Part shown: piece by piece, positions 1 through 9,175 of the stretch
How positions within the stretch are numbered: position 1 is the stretch's first letter
Layout of the letters: every line of letters begins with the position of its first letter
Assembly: GCF_010468565.1 (NCBI RefSeq)
Contig: NZ_WUEG01000001.1
Location: 186,001 to 250,000, forward strand
Reading direction: 5' to 3'
Source of the DNA: Allomuricauda sp. TY007
GTDB lineage: Bacteria; Bacteroidota; Bacteroidia; Flavobacteriales; Flavobacteriaceae
DNA: 64,000 bases
Program-made: the position numbers and the translations under genes
Notes under the pieces: generated by a model
The model's database searches: none
The model's input: the letters and a program-made list of their open reading frames with translations, nothing else
What the model was told of the DNA's origin: nothing

Positions 1-84
1 TTCCACGGCATCGGCCGCTTTGCTTTCGACTGCGAAATCCAAGGTTGCTTTTGCGTAACGTATGGCTGCCCTGTTTTGGTTCAT
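1..84 (-). CDS. atpH: F1 ATP synthase delta subunit, N-terminal fragment (runs off window)
   Basis: The last 84 bases on the minus strand encode MNQNRAAIRYAKATLDFAVE and eight more residues, then the window ends. The start MNQNRAAIRYAKA matches the usual N-terminus of the delta (OSCP) subunit, which joins the F1 head to the peripheral stalk. The ATG lies 6 bases after the atpF stop, so it is in the same operon. Only about 28 residues are visible; identity rests on these and on position directly after atpF. Confidence 0.85.
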   Translation of the reverse strand, partial: MNQNRAAIRYAKATLDFAVESKAADAVE

Positions 85-90
85 GGTCTT

Positions 91-591
91 CTAGTTCAGT
101 TTAATATCGCCCAACATATCCTCGACCAACTTTTCTTGCTTGTCTTTATCGGATAGTTCTTGTTTAATTACTTTTTCGGCAATCTCTACAGATAAGTTTG
201 CTACCTGAGCCTTAATATCGGCAACAGCGGCTTTCTTTTCGCTTTCGATAGTAGCTTGGGCCTGCTTGATCATTTTATCGCCTTCCACTTGTGCTTGCTC
301 CTTGGCTTCGGAAATGATACTGGCCTTTATATCTCTTGCTTCTTTTAGCAAAACATCCCTTTCGGCTCTGGCTTCTTTTAAAAGTCTTTCACTGTCGGCA
401 GTAACGTTCTGCATTTCTTTCTTGGCAGCTTCTGCAGCGTCAAGGGCATCTTTAATGCCTTCTTCACGTTTTTCAACGGAATTCATTATAGGTTTCCAAG
501 CATATTTGGCCATGATGAATATCAAAACCAACATGATTAATGTTTGCATTACAAACAAGCCTGGGGAAAAATCGTTTAATAATTGTTCCAT
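91..591 (-). CDS. atpF: F0 ATP synthase subunit b
   Basis: A 166-residue protein with one N-terminal membrane helix (about residues 12-32) followed by a long charged, Ala/Glu/Lys-rich coiled coil. This is the normal form of the b subunit, which builds the peripheral stalk and holds F1 still while the c-ring turns. It lies between atpE and atpH. The ATG at 591 follows an intercistronic hairpin that separates it from atpE. Length and hydropathy are typical of the family. Confidence 0.95.
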   Translation of the reverse strand: MEQLLNDFSPGLFVMQTLIMLVLIFIMAKYAWKPIMNSVEKREEGIKDALDAAEAAKKEMQNVTADSERLLKEARAERDVLLKEARDIKASIISEAKEQAQVEGDKMIKQAQATIESEKKAAVADIKAQVANLSVEIAEKVIKQELSDKDKQEKLVEDMLGDIKLN

Positions 592-612
592 AACTAAATT
601 AAAATTTAAAAG

Positions 613-648
613 GCTGCCGATAGATAACCAACCGTTACCATCGGCAGC
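613..648 (-). promoter_or_regulatory. Intercistronic hairpin between atpE and atpF
   Basis: A perfect 9-bp inverted repeat, GCTGCCGAT at 613-621 and ATCGGCAGC at 640-648, with an 18-base loop. On the minus-strand transcript it comes after the atpE stop and is followed by a T-rich run, so it resembles a weak terminator or an mRNA-stabilising stem. The c subunit is needed in many copies per enzyme, so partial termination or 3'-end protection here would make sense. That role is inferred. Confidence 0.6.
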
Positions 649-669
649 TTAATGATTTTGCTTTTTGGA

Positions 670-882
<213 letters not shown>

Positions 883-899
883 TTAAAAATAAACTCAAT

Positions 900-2069
900 T
901 TAAATAAAGTCTGCTCTTACTTCTTCTGCATCATCTTCCTCTTCGTGGTCATGACCATGATCATGTTCGGCAACCGCCATACCAATAAACAGCGCGGACA
1001 ACATGGTAAATATATATGCTTGCAAAAATGCAACCAATAACTCTATCAATGTAATAAACAAAGAAAGAACAAATGACAACAAACCAGAGCCGAACACGGT
1101 CAATTCTGATTTCATTGTTATTAGAATGGCAATAAGACTCATGACCACAATGTGGCCCGCCGAGATGTTAGCAAACAAACGAACCAACAATGAGAACGGT
1201 TTGATCAAAAACGCTCCGGCCAATTCAATCACTGCCAAAACAGGACGAATCAATACAGGAACTCCTGGCATCCAGAGCATATGCTCCCAATAGTCCTTGT
1301 TTCCTTTAAATGTGTAGATGACCAATGTAAAGATGGCTAAGGCTGCGGTTACTGCAATCTGACCCGTTACATTGAAACCGAAAGGCGTAAGCCCCAAAAG
1401 GTTCAAAATCCATATAAAAAAGAAAACGGTCAGAAGATACCCTGTAAACTGACGGTATTTGTGCCCAATATTAGGCTTTGCAATCTCATCTCGCACATAA
1501 AGCACCAAAGGCTCCAAAATACGGCCAAAACCGGTTGGGATTTGTTTTTTCTTGTACTGCCTGGCCAAACCACCAAACCATACGATCATAAGAACACCTA
1601 TTAGGAGCATTCCAAAAACACTTTTGGTAATTGAAAAATCCAAAACTTTATGCGCGTTAACTGGATGGTGTTCTTCATCAAAAGAAATCTCTTCCGCACC
1701 AGATTCCAATTCGTAGATTTTGCTATGAAGTTTTACAAAACGTGTCCCTCCGGCTTCAACAATGTGATTACCTGAATCATCATGATGAAATCTTGAGGAC
1801 ATAAAAGCAACAAGACCTTCGCTAGACCAAACGATTACAGGTAGTGGAAATCCGACGTGCTTGCGCTCTCCCTCTGAATTTGTATAAGAAAAAAGATGAA
1901 AGTCGTGAGAATCTTTAATGTGGTGCAGTATGTAGCTCTCTACCTCTTCTTGGGTATTTACTGCTCCCTCTTTTTCTTCGTCGGAGGAGGAGCTTGCGCT
2001 AACCCCAATGGAAAACAACAATATAAACAGTGTGGCTGCTAAATCAATGGATCTTTTAAATACCCGCAT
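900..2069 (-). CDS. atpB: F0 ATP synthase subunit a
   Basis: A 389-residue protein, longer than the 270-residue E. coli subunit because of a signal peptide (cleavage near residue 24) and a periplasmic N-terminal domain of about 120 residues, as is usual in Bacteroidota. The catalytic membrane part carries the essential arginine, Arg297, in LLVRLFANISAGH. The C-terminus is His/Asp/Glu-rich (EHDHGHDHEEEDD). It forms the proton half-channels against the c-ring. It is the first gene of the core atp operon, with a -7 promoter box just upstream. Confidence 0.95.
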   Translation of the reverse strand: MRVFKRSIDLAATLFILLFSIGVSASSSSDEEKEGAVNTQEEVESYILHHIKDSHDFHLFSYTNSEGERKHVGFPLPVIVWSSEGLVAFMSSRFHHDDSGNHIVEAGGTRFVKLHSKIYELESGAEEISFDEEHHPVNAHKVLDFSITKSVFGMLLIGVLMIVWFGGLARQYKKKQIPTGFGRILEPLVLYVRDEIAKPNIGHKYRQFTGYLLTVFFFIWILNLLGLTPFGFNVTGQIAVTAALAIFTLVIYTFKGNKDYWEHMLWMPGVPVLIRPVLAVIELAGAFLIKPFSLLVRLFANISAGHIVVMSLIAILITMKSELTVFGSGLLSFVLSLFITLIELLVAFLQAYIFTMLSALFIGMAVAEHDHGHDHEEEDDAEEVRADFI

Positions 2070-2106
2070 TGTAACTATAGAATTTATCCGTTCGTCAAAT
2101 TCCGCG

Positions 2107-2114
2107 CAAAGGTA
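2107..2114 (-). promoter_or_regulatory. Bacteroidota -7 box upstream of atpB
   Basis: The minus strand reads TACCTTTG followed by C, an exact match to the Bacteroidota sigma factor -7 element TAnnTTTG. It lies 38 bases upstream of the atpB ATG. No TTG sits 19-21 bases upstream, so the -33 element is weak. It would drive atpB-E-F-H separately from the upstream genes. Confidence 0.6.
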
Positions 2115-2151
2115 GTATTAAAAAGTCAAAAAATAATTTTTTTTCGAGATT

Positions 2152-2541
2152 TCATTCCATTCTTTTCAAAAGTTGACTCAAAAAGAACACCTCACAGCCC
2201 AAACCCAAAAATACCGGTATTAGAAAATGGCCTTTATTTATCTCGGTTTCAGCGATGTCACCAAAAAAATAATTCTGGAAAACTACTACAAAAAGCAGCA
2301 ATTTCAACACCAATGTCGCCAAATATATAAACCCCAATTGGTCCTTTAGTTTTTTAACCTGAGCCAATATAAGGAACACGATTACCACCAATAACGTAAA
2401 AGATAATAGAAAAACGTAAGGCTTAAATAAAGCGCAGTTTTTAAAAAAGGGATTGCAACCAATTAAATATGCATGCAATAGGTAAGTTAAAATAAAAGAC
2501 AAAATAAAAACTGTTGCCTGTAGCAGACCTTTTCCCTTCAT
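2152..2541 (-). CDS. Small polytopic membrane protein, DUF6168-like
   Basis: A 129-residue protein with four predicted membrane helices and a Lys-rich segment in the middle (QVKKLKDQLG). Proteins of this size and pattern are found between AtpZ and atpB in Flavobacteriaceae and are labelled DUF6168. Its ATG overlaps the atpZ stop by 4 bases (ATGA), so the two are translationally coupled. Position suggests a role in assembling F0, but no function is known. The family name is from memory of the context. Confidence 0.7.
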   Translation of the reverse strand: MKGKGLLQATVFILSFILTYLLHAYLIGCNPFFKNCALFKPYVFLLSFTLLVVIVFLILAQVKKLKDQLGFIYLATLVLKLLLFVVVFQNYFFGDIAETEINKGHFLIPVFLGLGCEVFFLSQLLKRME

Positions 2542-2765
2542 TTGCTCAATTGAATAGCCTGTTTTATTAATATGTACATGGCCATGATTATTGCGATAAA
2601 AGTAATCAGTTCTTCAGCAAATGAAAACTCATATTTGTTTTCTACCCATGACCCCAATAGATTTCCTAAATAAATAGTAGCACCCATTTGAATGGCAGAA
2701 CCAGACAAACGGGCGGCTGTATTGATTGTTTTTTTATATTTTTTAGGAGGCTTTTGCTGGCTCAT
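2538..2765 (-). CDS. atpZ: AtpZ/AtpI family F0 assembly protein
   Basis: A 75-residue protein starting MSQQKPPKKYKKTINTAARL, with a basic N-terminus and two membrane helices (about residues 22-42 and 52-72). AtpI/AtpZ proteins assist c-ring assembly or Mg2+/Ca2+ supply for the ATP synthase. The ATG at 2765 is chosen because upstream residues in this frame are only the shadow of the bactofilin gene, whose 3' end it overlaps by 23 bases. It sits two genes ahead of atpB. Confidence 0.8.
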   Translation of the reverse strand: MSQQKPPKKYKKTINTAARLSGSAIQMGATIYLGNLLGSWVENKYEFSFAEELITFIAIIMAMYILIKQAIQLSK

Positions 2766-3168
2766 TCTTTGCAGTTGACTGCATTTTGGTTGCGGATGCA
2801 GATGCAGCTGCTTTGCCCATGGTACAGGCAGCATTAAAGGTAGCTCCCGGCTCCACGGCCAATTTGGCCACGCTTACGGTACCCTCAATGGTTGCAGAGG
2901 ATTTTAAGGAAAGTAAATCCTTTACTATAAGTTCTCCATTAAACCGCCCTTCAATATCTGCATTCACACATTCTACCTTTCCATTGATGTAGCCATCTTT
3001 TCCGATGACGACCTTGCCGGAGGTGGTCACATTGCCTTCCAATTTGCCATCTATCCTAAAATCGGCTTCGGAGGTAATCTCGCCCTTTATTTTGGTGTTT
3101 TTTTCAATTCTATTGGGCTGTCCGCCAAATTCATTCATAGGTCGAGGTTTTTTGTTGTCAGAAAACAT
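2743..3168 (-). CDS. Bactofilin (polymer-forming cytoskeletal protein)
   Basis: A 141-residue protein whose core (about residues 20-115) is a series of short beta-helix turns such as EGNVTTSGKVVIGKDGYINGK, the hallmark of bactofilins. These self-assemble into nucleotide-free filaments at the membrane and scaffold cell-shape or stalk proteins. The C-terminal tail is Ala/Lys-rich. Its end overlaps atpZ, and it follows the SprE-like gene by 21 bases, so all three are probably co-transcribed. Confidence 0.9.
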   Translation of the reverse strand: MFSDNKKPRPMNEFGGQPNRIEKNTKIKGEITSEADFRIDGKLEGNVTTSGKVVIGKDGYINGKVECVNADIEGRFNGELIVKDLLSLKSSATIEGTVSVAKLAVEPGATFNAACTMGKAAASASATKMQSTAKNEPAKAS

Positions 3169-3189
3169 TGTGTTCTAGGGTTTTGGGGA

Positions 3190-5721
3190 TTAAAATTGTG
3201 CTTTGTATGATTCTAAGTTCTTGTGGACCTGTATTATTTTATAATTATCGGATAAAATTACAAAATTCTCATCTTTAATAAGGTAGTCCCTATTGTTTTT
3301 TATAAGCTCCGCAAAGCCTAAGGCAAAATCTTTGGACGGAAAACCGTGTACCACCACAAATTGATCTTCCAGATTATATATGTCCTTGGATACAATGTTC
3401 TTGTAATTTAGTTCGTCCACCACCTCGACCAAACGGTTTTTGAGCTTGACGGCCTTTTCATCATTTTTGATTTTAAACGGAAAAACCACTTTCCAGTTTC
3501 CTGTTCCGGTGGAACCTGTTTCTGGGGAAAACTCCTTGGTCTCCAATTTGGGCAATTGCTCTTCCACCATTTGTTCCGCTTTCTTCCCTTCTGGATTGTT
3601 AGGGTAGGTAAGTGCAACGTAGTTAAGTGCTTCCTTGAACGGTTCAAACCCTTGTAAACGTCCTATCGCATTTGCTTTGAGCATCTCGAACTTGGGTACA
3701 ATAGGGTCGCCCGTAAATTGATTGATATACTCTTCGGACTGGGTAATGACCTGCAAAAATTCTTGTTTTTGGTATTGTTTGAACAAGGCCGCATACCTGG
3801 CATCGGGACTGTCCGTGTTTCCGTCAAGTATAGCCTGTGGGTTCAACAAAATTTCCGCGTAGCGTGTATCCGGGTGATTGGTCACGATGTTCTGCTTCAT
3901 ACCCACAGCCAATGGGCTTCCTGTTTCCTCATAAATCTTGAACAGGTTGTATTTTGATGGCAAAATCAAGCGCTCTTCGGGATTGGAGGACAGTACGCGC
4001 TCCAACTTGGCAGCGGCCAGCATGTTGTCCTTAAACTTTTCTTTGTAGATCAGCCCCAGCTGATAATTGGCAAAATTGCGTTCGCCCTTCAAACTATCGA
4101 TAACGGCCACATCGGTGGGAACTTGCTCCAAGTAATAATCCACCGAATACTTTTGGTCTTCGGTCAACACCTCGTCATTGGCGGCAATTTCTTCCCCTGT
4201 TGCCTCGGAAACCAGTGTTTTGGATTTGTTGCTCCAACGCCAATCGTCCTCGAGATTCCTTGTGCCCCATCGGGTCTTGAAATCGTTTCTGCCGTGGCCT
4301 AGACTGGTAATGTTATAGAAATAGAACTTTCCCTGATTCTCTTTGCCGCCCTTGCTATCGGCAAAAGTGGCAAATCCAGCCTTGGTGCGTTCCAATTCCT
4401 TTTCGGCTTCGGCCTCTTCTTTACGCTTCATCTCGGCAATGTAGTCCTCAAAATAGGCTTTGCGTTCCGCCACGGGCATTTGGTATAAGGTAATCACACT
4501 ATCGGCATGCTGTACAATATCCTCGTATTTGATGACATCCTCGAGGTTGTCCAATCGCTTTTTAATGTCACGATGCTTTCTCGTGTTCTCGTTCAGGTTG
4601 GTCAGGGTGCTGTCGTAGTAGGAGCCCGCTATTCTGTATTCGTCCTCATCAAAATGGTAATCGGCCAAACTTTGATAATTCAGCGCGTTCAATTTTCGCT
4701 CGCCCTGGGTAGCCTGTATGGATTTGTTGTAATAGGCCAAGGCCAAACTATCTTCTTCGTAGGCCATGTGAAACTCGGCAACTTGACGATAGATTTTGTC
4801 CAAGAAAGGTCGGTTTTCGCGGTTTTCTTCCAAATCGGTGAGGTATTCCAGCATTTCTGCCCTATTGCCCTCCGTAAGTTCGATGTTCTGTATTTTCTTT
4901 AGGTGAGCATTGATCATGTACACCCTGGGCGATTTACGGTTGAGCTCGATGACCTTGTTATAAGCGTAGTTGGCGCTATCTTTATGACCCAATTGGTCGT
5001 ACAACTGTCCGATTATGAACAGGTATCTTCCTTTTTCTGGGTTCTTTTTGGTGTAGGCCTGGGATATTTTCAGTTTTTGAATGGCAGTATCCGGAGCATT
5101 CAGGTTGATGTAGCACTGTGCCAAAACAGCATTGGCATCGGCATATTCTTGATCTTTCAACTTTTCATACTTGAACAAGCGTTTTAGGTTTTTGATGGCC
5201 ACTTCGGGATTGTCCAACCGCATGTTGGTTTTTTCCCTCCAAATGGTTGCCTCGTTCAGCTTATCGCTCTCGACATATTTTCGTAGAATATAGTTGAAAG
5301 ACTCCAAAGCCGGAATGTAGCGTTGGTCGAAATATCTGGACTTCCCCAGCAAAAGAAATGCTTCATCAATCTGTGGATTGCGCTCCTCGTCCTTGATGTC
5401 CATGCTGTGCTTTTGGATGGCCTTGGTGGCCTTTTCCTCGGCAATAAGGAAGTTGGGGTTGTTGTCCTCTGAGTCTAGTTTTATCTCGTCGGTGACCTTT
5501 AAGCGCTCCACGGGAAGGATTTCCCAATAATCGTCACGATACGTGGCATTGATTTCTTCCAATCCTTTTTGAAAGGCCAAATTGCCATTGTACAAGGTGT
5601 TGTACTCGGTGTTGAGTGCGTGCCAATTTCGGTTGATGAACTTGTCCTTTTGGGTGGAACATGCATTGAATGCAAGCCCTCCCAAAACCATGGCACCTAA
5701 AAATGTGTGATGAAGCTTCAA
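3190..5721 (-). CDS. sprE: SprE/PorW-like TPR lipoprotein of the type IX secretion/gliding machinery
   Basis: An 843-residue protein with a lipoprotein signal (Cys21 in FNAC) and a solenoid of TPR-like helical repeats over about residues 100-420 and 540-730. Size, lipobox and the N-terminal motif INRNWHALNTEYNTLYNGN match the SprE/PorW family, needed for type IX secretion and gliding in Flavobacteriia. PorW is thought to link the outer-membrane translocon to the inner-membrane motor. The start is a TTG at 5721; the next ATG (residue 11) would leave too short a signal peptide. Its location before bactofilin and atpZ fits flavobacterial gene order. Confidence 0.8.
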   Translation of the reverse strand: MKLHHTFLGAMVLGGLAFNACSTQKDKFINRNWHALNTEYNTLYNGNLAFQKGLEEINATYRDDYWEILPVERLKVTDEIKLDSEDNNPNFLIAEEKATKAIQKHSMDIKDEERNPQIDEAFLLLGKSRYFDQRYIPALESFNYILRKYVESDKLNEATIWREKTNMRLDNPEVAIKNLKRLFKYEKLKDQEYADANAVLAQCYINLNAPDTAIQKLKISQAYTKKNPEKGRYLFIIGQLYDQLGHKDSANYAYNKVIELNRKSPRVYMINAHLKKIQNIELTEGNRAEMLEYLTDLEENRENRPFLDKIYRQVAEFHMAYEEDSLALAYYNKSIQATQGERKLNALNYQSLADYHFDEDEYRIAGSYYDSTLTNLNENTRKHRDIKKRLDNLEDVIKYEDIVQHADSVITLYQMPVAERKAYFEDYIAEMKRKEEAEAEKELERTKAGFATFADSKGGKENQGKFYFYNITSLGHGRNDFKTRWGTRNLEDDWRWSNKSKTLVSEATGEEIAANDEVLTEDQKYSVDYYLEQVPTDVAVIDSLKGERNFANYQLGLIYKEKFKDNMLAAAKLERVLSSNPEERLILPSKYNLFKIYEETGSPLAVGMKQNIVTNHPDTRYAEILLNPQAILDGNTDSPDARYAALFKQYQKQEFLQVITQSEEYINQFTGDPIVPKFEMLKANAIGRLQGFEPFKEALNYVALTYPNNPEGKKAEQMVEEQLPKLETKEFSPETGSTGTGNWKVVFPFKIKNDEKAVKLKNRLVEVVDELNYKNIVSKDIYNLEDQFVVVHGFPSKDFALGFAELIKNNRDYLIKDENFVILSDNYKIIQVHKNLESYKAQF

Positions 5722-5821
5722 AATTATCGATAATCTTGTGTAACCTTAAACTCAAAAATGAGCGGATTATTATAAGGCTTATCGATAAAATGCAAGAATT
5801 TTTGGCGATGCTTTTCAAACA

Positions 5822-6517
5822 TCAACCGGCAAAGAAAGCTTCGAGCTCCTTCATGGTTTCCGCAGAGGTATGGATGTCTTTCACGATTTCGCCTTTGTTG
5901 AGCACCACGATACGTTCGCAGACTTCGGTAACATGAATCAAATCGTGACTGGAAACCAATACCGTGACACCTTCTTTGGCTGCCAAATCCTTGATGATTC
6001 CCTTCAACCGAATTTGGGTGGTCGGGTCCAAATTGGCAAAGGGTTCGTCCAAGACCACTACTTCGGGGTTGCCAATAAAGCTGGCCACAATGCCCACTTT
6101 CTTTTGGTTTCCTTTGGAAAGATCTCTCAAATACTTTTTCTGACCCAATATTTCCCCATGGAAGAAATCGTCGAAATTGGCCAGTAGGGCATCCACATCG
6201 GCCTTGTTTCTACCGCGCAGTTCCCCGATAAAGTAAAAATACTCTTCGGGAGTTAGGTAGCCTATCAAAAAGGTCTCATCAATAAATGCCGAAGTAAACG
6301 GTTTCCAAGCTTCGCTTTGGTCTACTTGCACATCTTTGTTGACAATGTGCCCGGTTGAGGGCTGAATCAAATCCAACAACAGACTGAAAAGGGTTGTTTT
6401 TCCCGCTCCGTTGTTCCCGACCAGACCAAAACTTTGGCCTTTGGGGATTTCCAGTTGTTCAATGTTCAAAACGGTGTTTTGGCCGTAGGTCTTGGTTAAA
6501 TTATGAACTGTGATCAT
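5822..6517 (-). CDS. ABC transporter ATP-binding protein
   Basis: A 231-residue ATPase domain with Walker A GNNGAGKTT (residues 34-42), a signature segment LSKGN (133-137), Walker B VVVLDEP (153-159) and H-loop His191. The signature has Lys instead of the usual Gly (LSGGQ), as in several exporter subfamilies. It lies 21 bases after the DUF5687 membrane gene, so the two should form one exporter. The substrate cannot be told from sequence. Confidence 0.92.
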   Translation of the reverse strand: MITVHNLTKTYGQNTVLNIEQLEIPKGQSFGLVGNNGAGKTTLFSLLLDLIQPSTGHIVNKDVQVDQSEAWKPFTSAFIDETFLIGYLTPEEYFYFIGELRGRNKADVDALLANFDDFFHGEILGQKKYLRDLSKGNQKKVGIVASFIGNPEVVVLDEPFANLDPTTQIRLKGIIKDLAAKEGVTVLVSSHDLIHVTEVCERIVVLNKGEIVKDIHTSAETMKELEAFFAG

Positions 6518-6538
6518 GTATTTTTTATTAATGGTGTG

Positions 6539-8008
6539 TTATTTCTGTTTGTAAGCTTGTAAGGTTTTGTACTTCTCCTTTTTGTAAATGCCCTCGATCA
6601 TGGTGAACACCTTTTCCTTAAAAACAAATCCAAGTAAGCCAAAAACGGCAACAAAAATGTACCCTGCGGTCGGGTTGATCAAAAAATGGCCTAGGGCATA
6701 AATCCCGATCGGCAATGCCAATTTGGGCAAAGTGAGCAAAAGTGTCTTGGCATTAAAGGCCTGCTTATCGCCAAATGCCTTTTTATTGGAGGTGAGGTCT
6801 ATCGGGGTTTTTACATAAGCACCGCCCCAAAGCACCAAGTAACTATTTATTCCAATATTATAGATTGCACCTACCAAGACAGCAGCATAGGCCTCCCATC
6901 CAAAATAGATATAAAAGGTGGCCAAAATGGTGGAGATGATGGTCGCAATGATCACCAAATACCATTTGGATGACAAGTACTCGCGGTACTTGATGTTCTG
7001 GCTCATCATCAAAGGATAATAGCTACTGTCCCAACTGGGCACATACTGCCCAAAACTAAAGAGGAACCCTCCAGTAACAAAAATCCCCGCAAAAATTTTC
7101 CAAAAGGGCCCGTCGTATACTTCGAGGGCGCCCGTAAAAAAGAGCAATCCATAAAATATAAAGAAGAAGCCCATGAGCACCGCCGTTCGCGATCTTTTGT
7201 TCCGCTTTATGAGTTTGATGTCGTTCTTTAAAAAGGTGCCCAGATTGCCAAAGCGATCTAACCACTCTAAGTTTTCTGTCTTAGCTTCGGCCTGTTTTTT
7301 GGCCAGACCACCATCCAGATACATATGCTTTTTAAAATAGGAGAAAGCACCGTAGTACATTCCCAACAAAACCGACCAAGGAATTATGGCCGTCCAAGGC
7401 ATGTCGTAGAAAAAATCGAAAATGGGCTGGGTATAAACGGTAATATCAAACCATTGGTAGTACTGGGAGGCACCGGCCAGAATAAACAATACGGCAAACA
7501 CATAAAAAACAGCATTTTTGTTGTTTACCATAACATTGAGAAAGTTGTTACAGTAAAAAAGGGCCATCAAAGCCAAATGCCATCCAACAACCTGTATTGG
7601 TGGATATCCCTCAACCAGCAAAACAATACTAAAGGGAATAAAAAAGAACGCGTGGGCTATGTTAAAAAACGAGATTACGGTTTTACCCAGCGAAAAATTG
7701 ACAACCTTGGTTTTGTTAATGGGCAAATACAACAAAGGTTTAATATTGGTTACTGGCATTTTTTGCAGCATGTACCTAAATACAAGATCAAAGGCAAAAT
7801 AGTAAACCATAAACCGATTGACCACCCGCAACGGATCGCCAATTTCCATATCCTCGATAATAAAATAGGCCCCAACGCCCATTCCCAGGAACACAACAAT
7901 AAAGTATAGTGCTCCCAAGGCCATTAAAATCTTAAACCAAATCTCTGTTTTAAAACTTGCTGACCTAAAAAATGACTTCCACTGGAGTCCAATAAAATGT
8001 TTGAGCAT
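6539..8008 (-). CDS. ABC exporter membrane subunit, DUF5687-like
   Basis: A 489-residue polytopic protein starting MLKHFIGLQWKSFFRS with about ten to twelve hydrophobic helices. An upstream in-frame ATG at 8143 would overlap the divergent reductase gene, so the ATG at 8008 is preferred. Flavobacterial proteins of this type are labelled DUF5687 and pair with an ABC ATPase, as here. The cargo is unknown. Confidence is high for a transporter subunit and moderate for the family name. Confidence 0.8.
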   Translation of the reverse strand: MLKHFIGLQWKSFFRSASFKTEIWFKILMALGALYFIVVFLGMGVGAYFIIEDMEIGDPLRVVNRFMVYYFAFDLVFRYMLQKMPVTNIKPLLYLPINKTKVVNFSLGKTVISFFNIAHAFFFIPFSIVLLVEGYPPIQVVGWHLALMALFYCNNFLNVMVNNKNAVFYVFAVLFILAGASQYYQWFDITVYTQPIFDFFYDMPWTAIIPWSVLLGMYYGAFSYFKKHMYLDGGLAKKQAEAKTENLEWLDRFGNLGTFLKNDIKLIKRNKRSRTAVLMGFFFIFYGLLFFTGALEVYDGPFWKIFAGIFVTGGFLFSFGQYVPSWDSSYYPLMMSQNIKYREYLSSKWYLVIIATIISTILATFYIYFGWEAYAAVLVGAIYNIGINSYLVLWGGAYVKTPIDLTSNKKAFGDKQAFNAKTLLLTLPKLALPIGIYALGHFLINPTAGYIFVAVFGLLGFVFKEKVFTMIEGIYKKEKYKTLQAYKQK

Positions 8009-8128
8009 GGTTGGCGTTTTTTTAGTTGGTGTCCAATTTATTGGATTTGTTACAGAAGAGGGACGCTTTTTATAAAAATAGCTGCTCAAAAGGAGTGTAA
8101 TGCTTAATTTTGCAGCAAAATTCTTTAC

Positions 8129-9175
8129 ATGAGCCATTTTCATGCTTTAACCATAGCCGCGGTGGACCAATTGACTCCCAATGCCGTGGCCCTTACTTTT
8201 GATGTTCCAGAAAATCTTAAAGAAGCTTATCGTTTCAAAGCTGGACAGTATATTACCTTAAAACATAAATTGAACGGACAGGAACTACGCCGGGCCTATT
8301 CCATTTCCACACCACCATCTTCGGGAAAATTAACGGTGGGCATTAAAAAGATGGATGGCGGTACCTTTTCCGTATATGCCAACGAGAATTTAAAGATCGG
8401 TGATACCATAGAGGTAATGGTTCCAGAAGGCCGTTTTGTTTTTGATGAAACCTCTCCAAAAAAAATTGCCGCGTTCGCTGCCGGCAGTGGTATTACGCCG
8501 ATCATGAGCATTGCCCAAACCGTTTTGGAAAACAACCCGGAAAATACCTTTGTATTGGTATTTGGTAACCAATCGCCCGAAGAGACCATGTATTTTAAAA
8601 CAATACAGTCGCTAAAGGAACAATATGGCGACCGCTTTTTTGTGCAATATGTATACAGTAGGTCCCATGAGGAAGACGCCCTTTTTGGTAGGATTGAACG
8701 ATCTACCGTAAACTTTGTGCTCAAAAACAAGTTCAAGGGGACTGAGTTTGATGCTTTCTACCTCTGCGGACCCGAAGATATGATCCAACAAGTATCCGCT
8801 ACACTTAAAGAAAACAGTGTTTCCGAAGAAAAAATCCATTTTGAGCTTTTTACCAGCGATGATACCGAAGATGAACTTGCCGGAACACTGAAAGGCAAGA
8901 CCCAGGTGGAGGTAATCTTGGATGATGAGACCTTCACTTTTGTGATGGATAAAAAAGAATTGGTCCTCGATGCTGTTTTAAAACAGGATATAGACGCTCC
9001 TTATTCTTGCCAAGGTGGTGTTTGTAGTAGTTGTATTGCCCGCTTGACCGAAGGAAAAGTGGAAATGGTAAAAAATCAGATCCTTACCGATGGTGAAATC
9101 GAAGAAGGTTTTGTTTTGACCTGTCAGTCGCATCCCATCACACCAAAAATAAAAGTGGATTACGACGATGTTTGA
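8129..9175 (+). CDS. PaaE-like flavin/2Fe-2S oxidoreductase (ferredoxin-NADP reductase family)
   Basis: A 348-residue electron-transfer protein with three domains: an FAD-binding barrel with RAYSIS (residues 55-60), an NAD(P)-binding domain with GSGITP (119-124), and a C-terminal plant-type 2Fe-2S domain with Cys294, Cys299, Cys302 and Cys332. This order is that of the PaaE/HmpX reductases that pass electrons from NADPH to an oxygenase. No paa genes are nearby, so its partner is unknown. A possible -7 box TAATTTTG lies at 8105-8112. Confidence 0.9.
   Translation: MSHFHALTIAAVDQLTPNAVALTFDVPENLKEAYRFKAGQYITLKHKLNGQELRRAYSISTPPSSGKLTVGIKKMDGGTFSVYANENLKIGDTIEVMVPEGRFVFDETSPKKIAAFAAGSGITPIMSIAQTVLENNPENTFVLVFGNQSPEETMYFKTIQSLKEQYGDRFFVQYVYSRSHEEDALFGRIERSTVNFVLKNKFKGTEFDAFYLCGPEDMIQQVSATLKENSVSEEKIHFELFTSDDTEDELAGTLKGKTQVEVILDDETFTFVMDKKELVLDAVLKQDIDAPYSCQGGVCSSCIARLTEGKVEMVKNQILTDGEIEEGFVLTCQSHPITPKIKVDYDDV

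Noticed and set aside
4507-5187. Long plus-strand frames within the SprE-like gene
   Set aside because: Antisense shadows of a well-supported lipoprotein gene.
7325-7909. 194-residue plus-strand frame within the DUF5687-like gene
   Set aside because: Antisense to a conserved membrane protein; basic, low-complexity composition.
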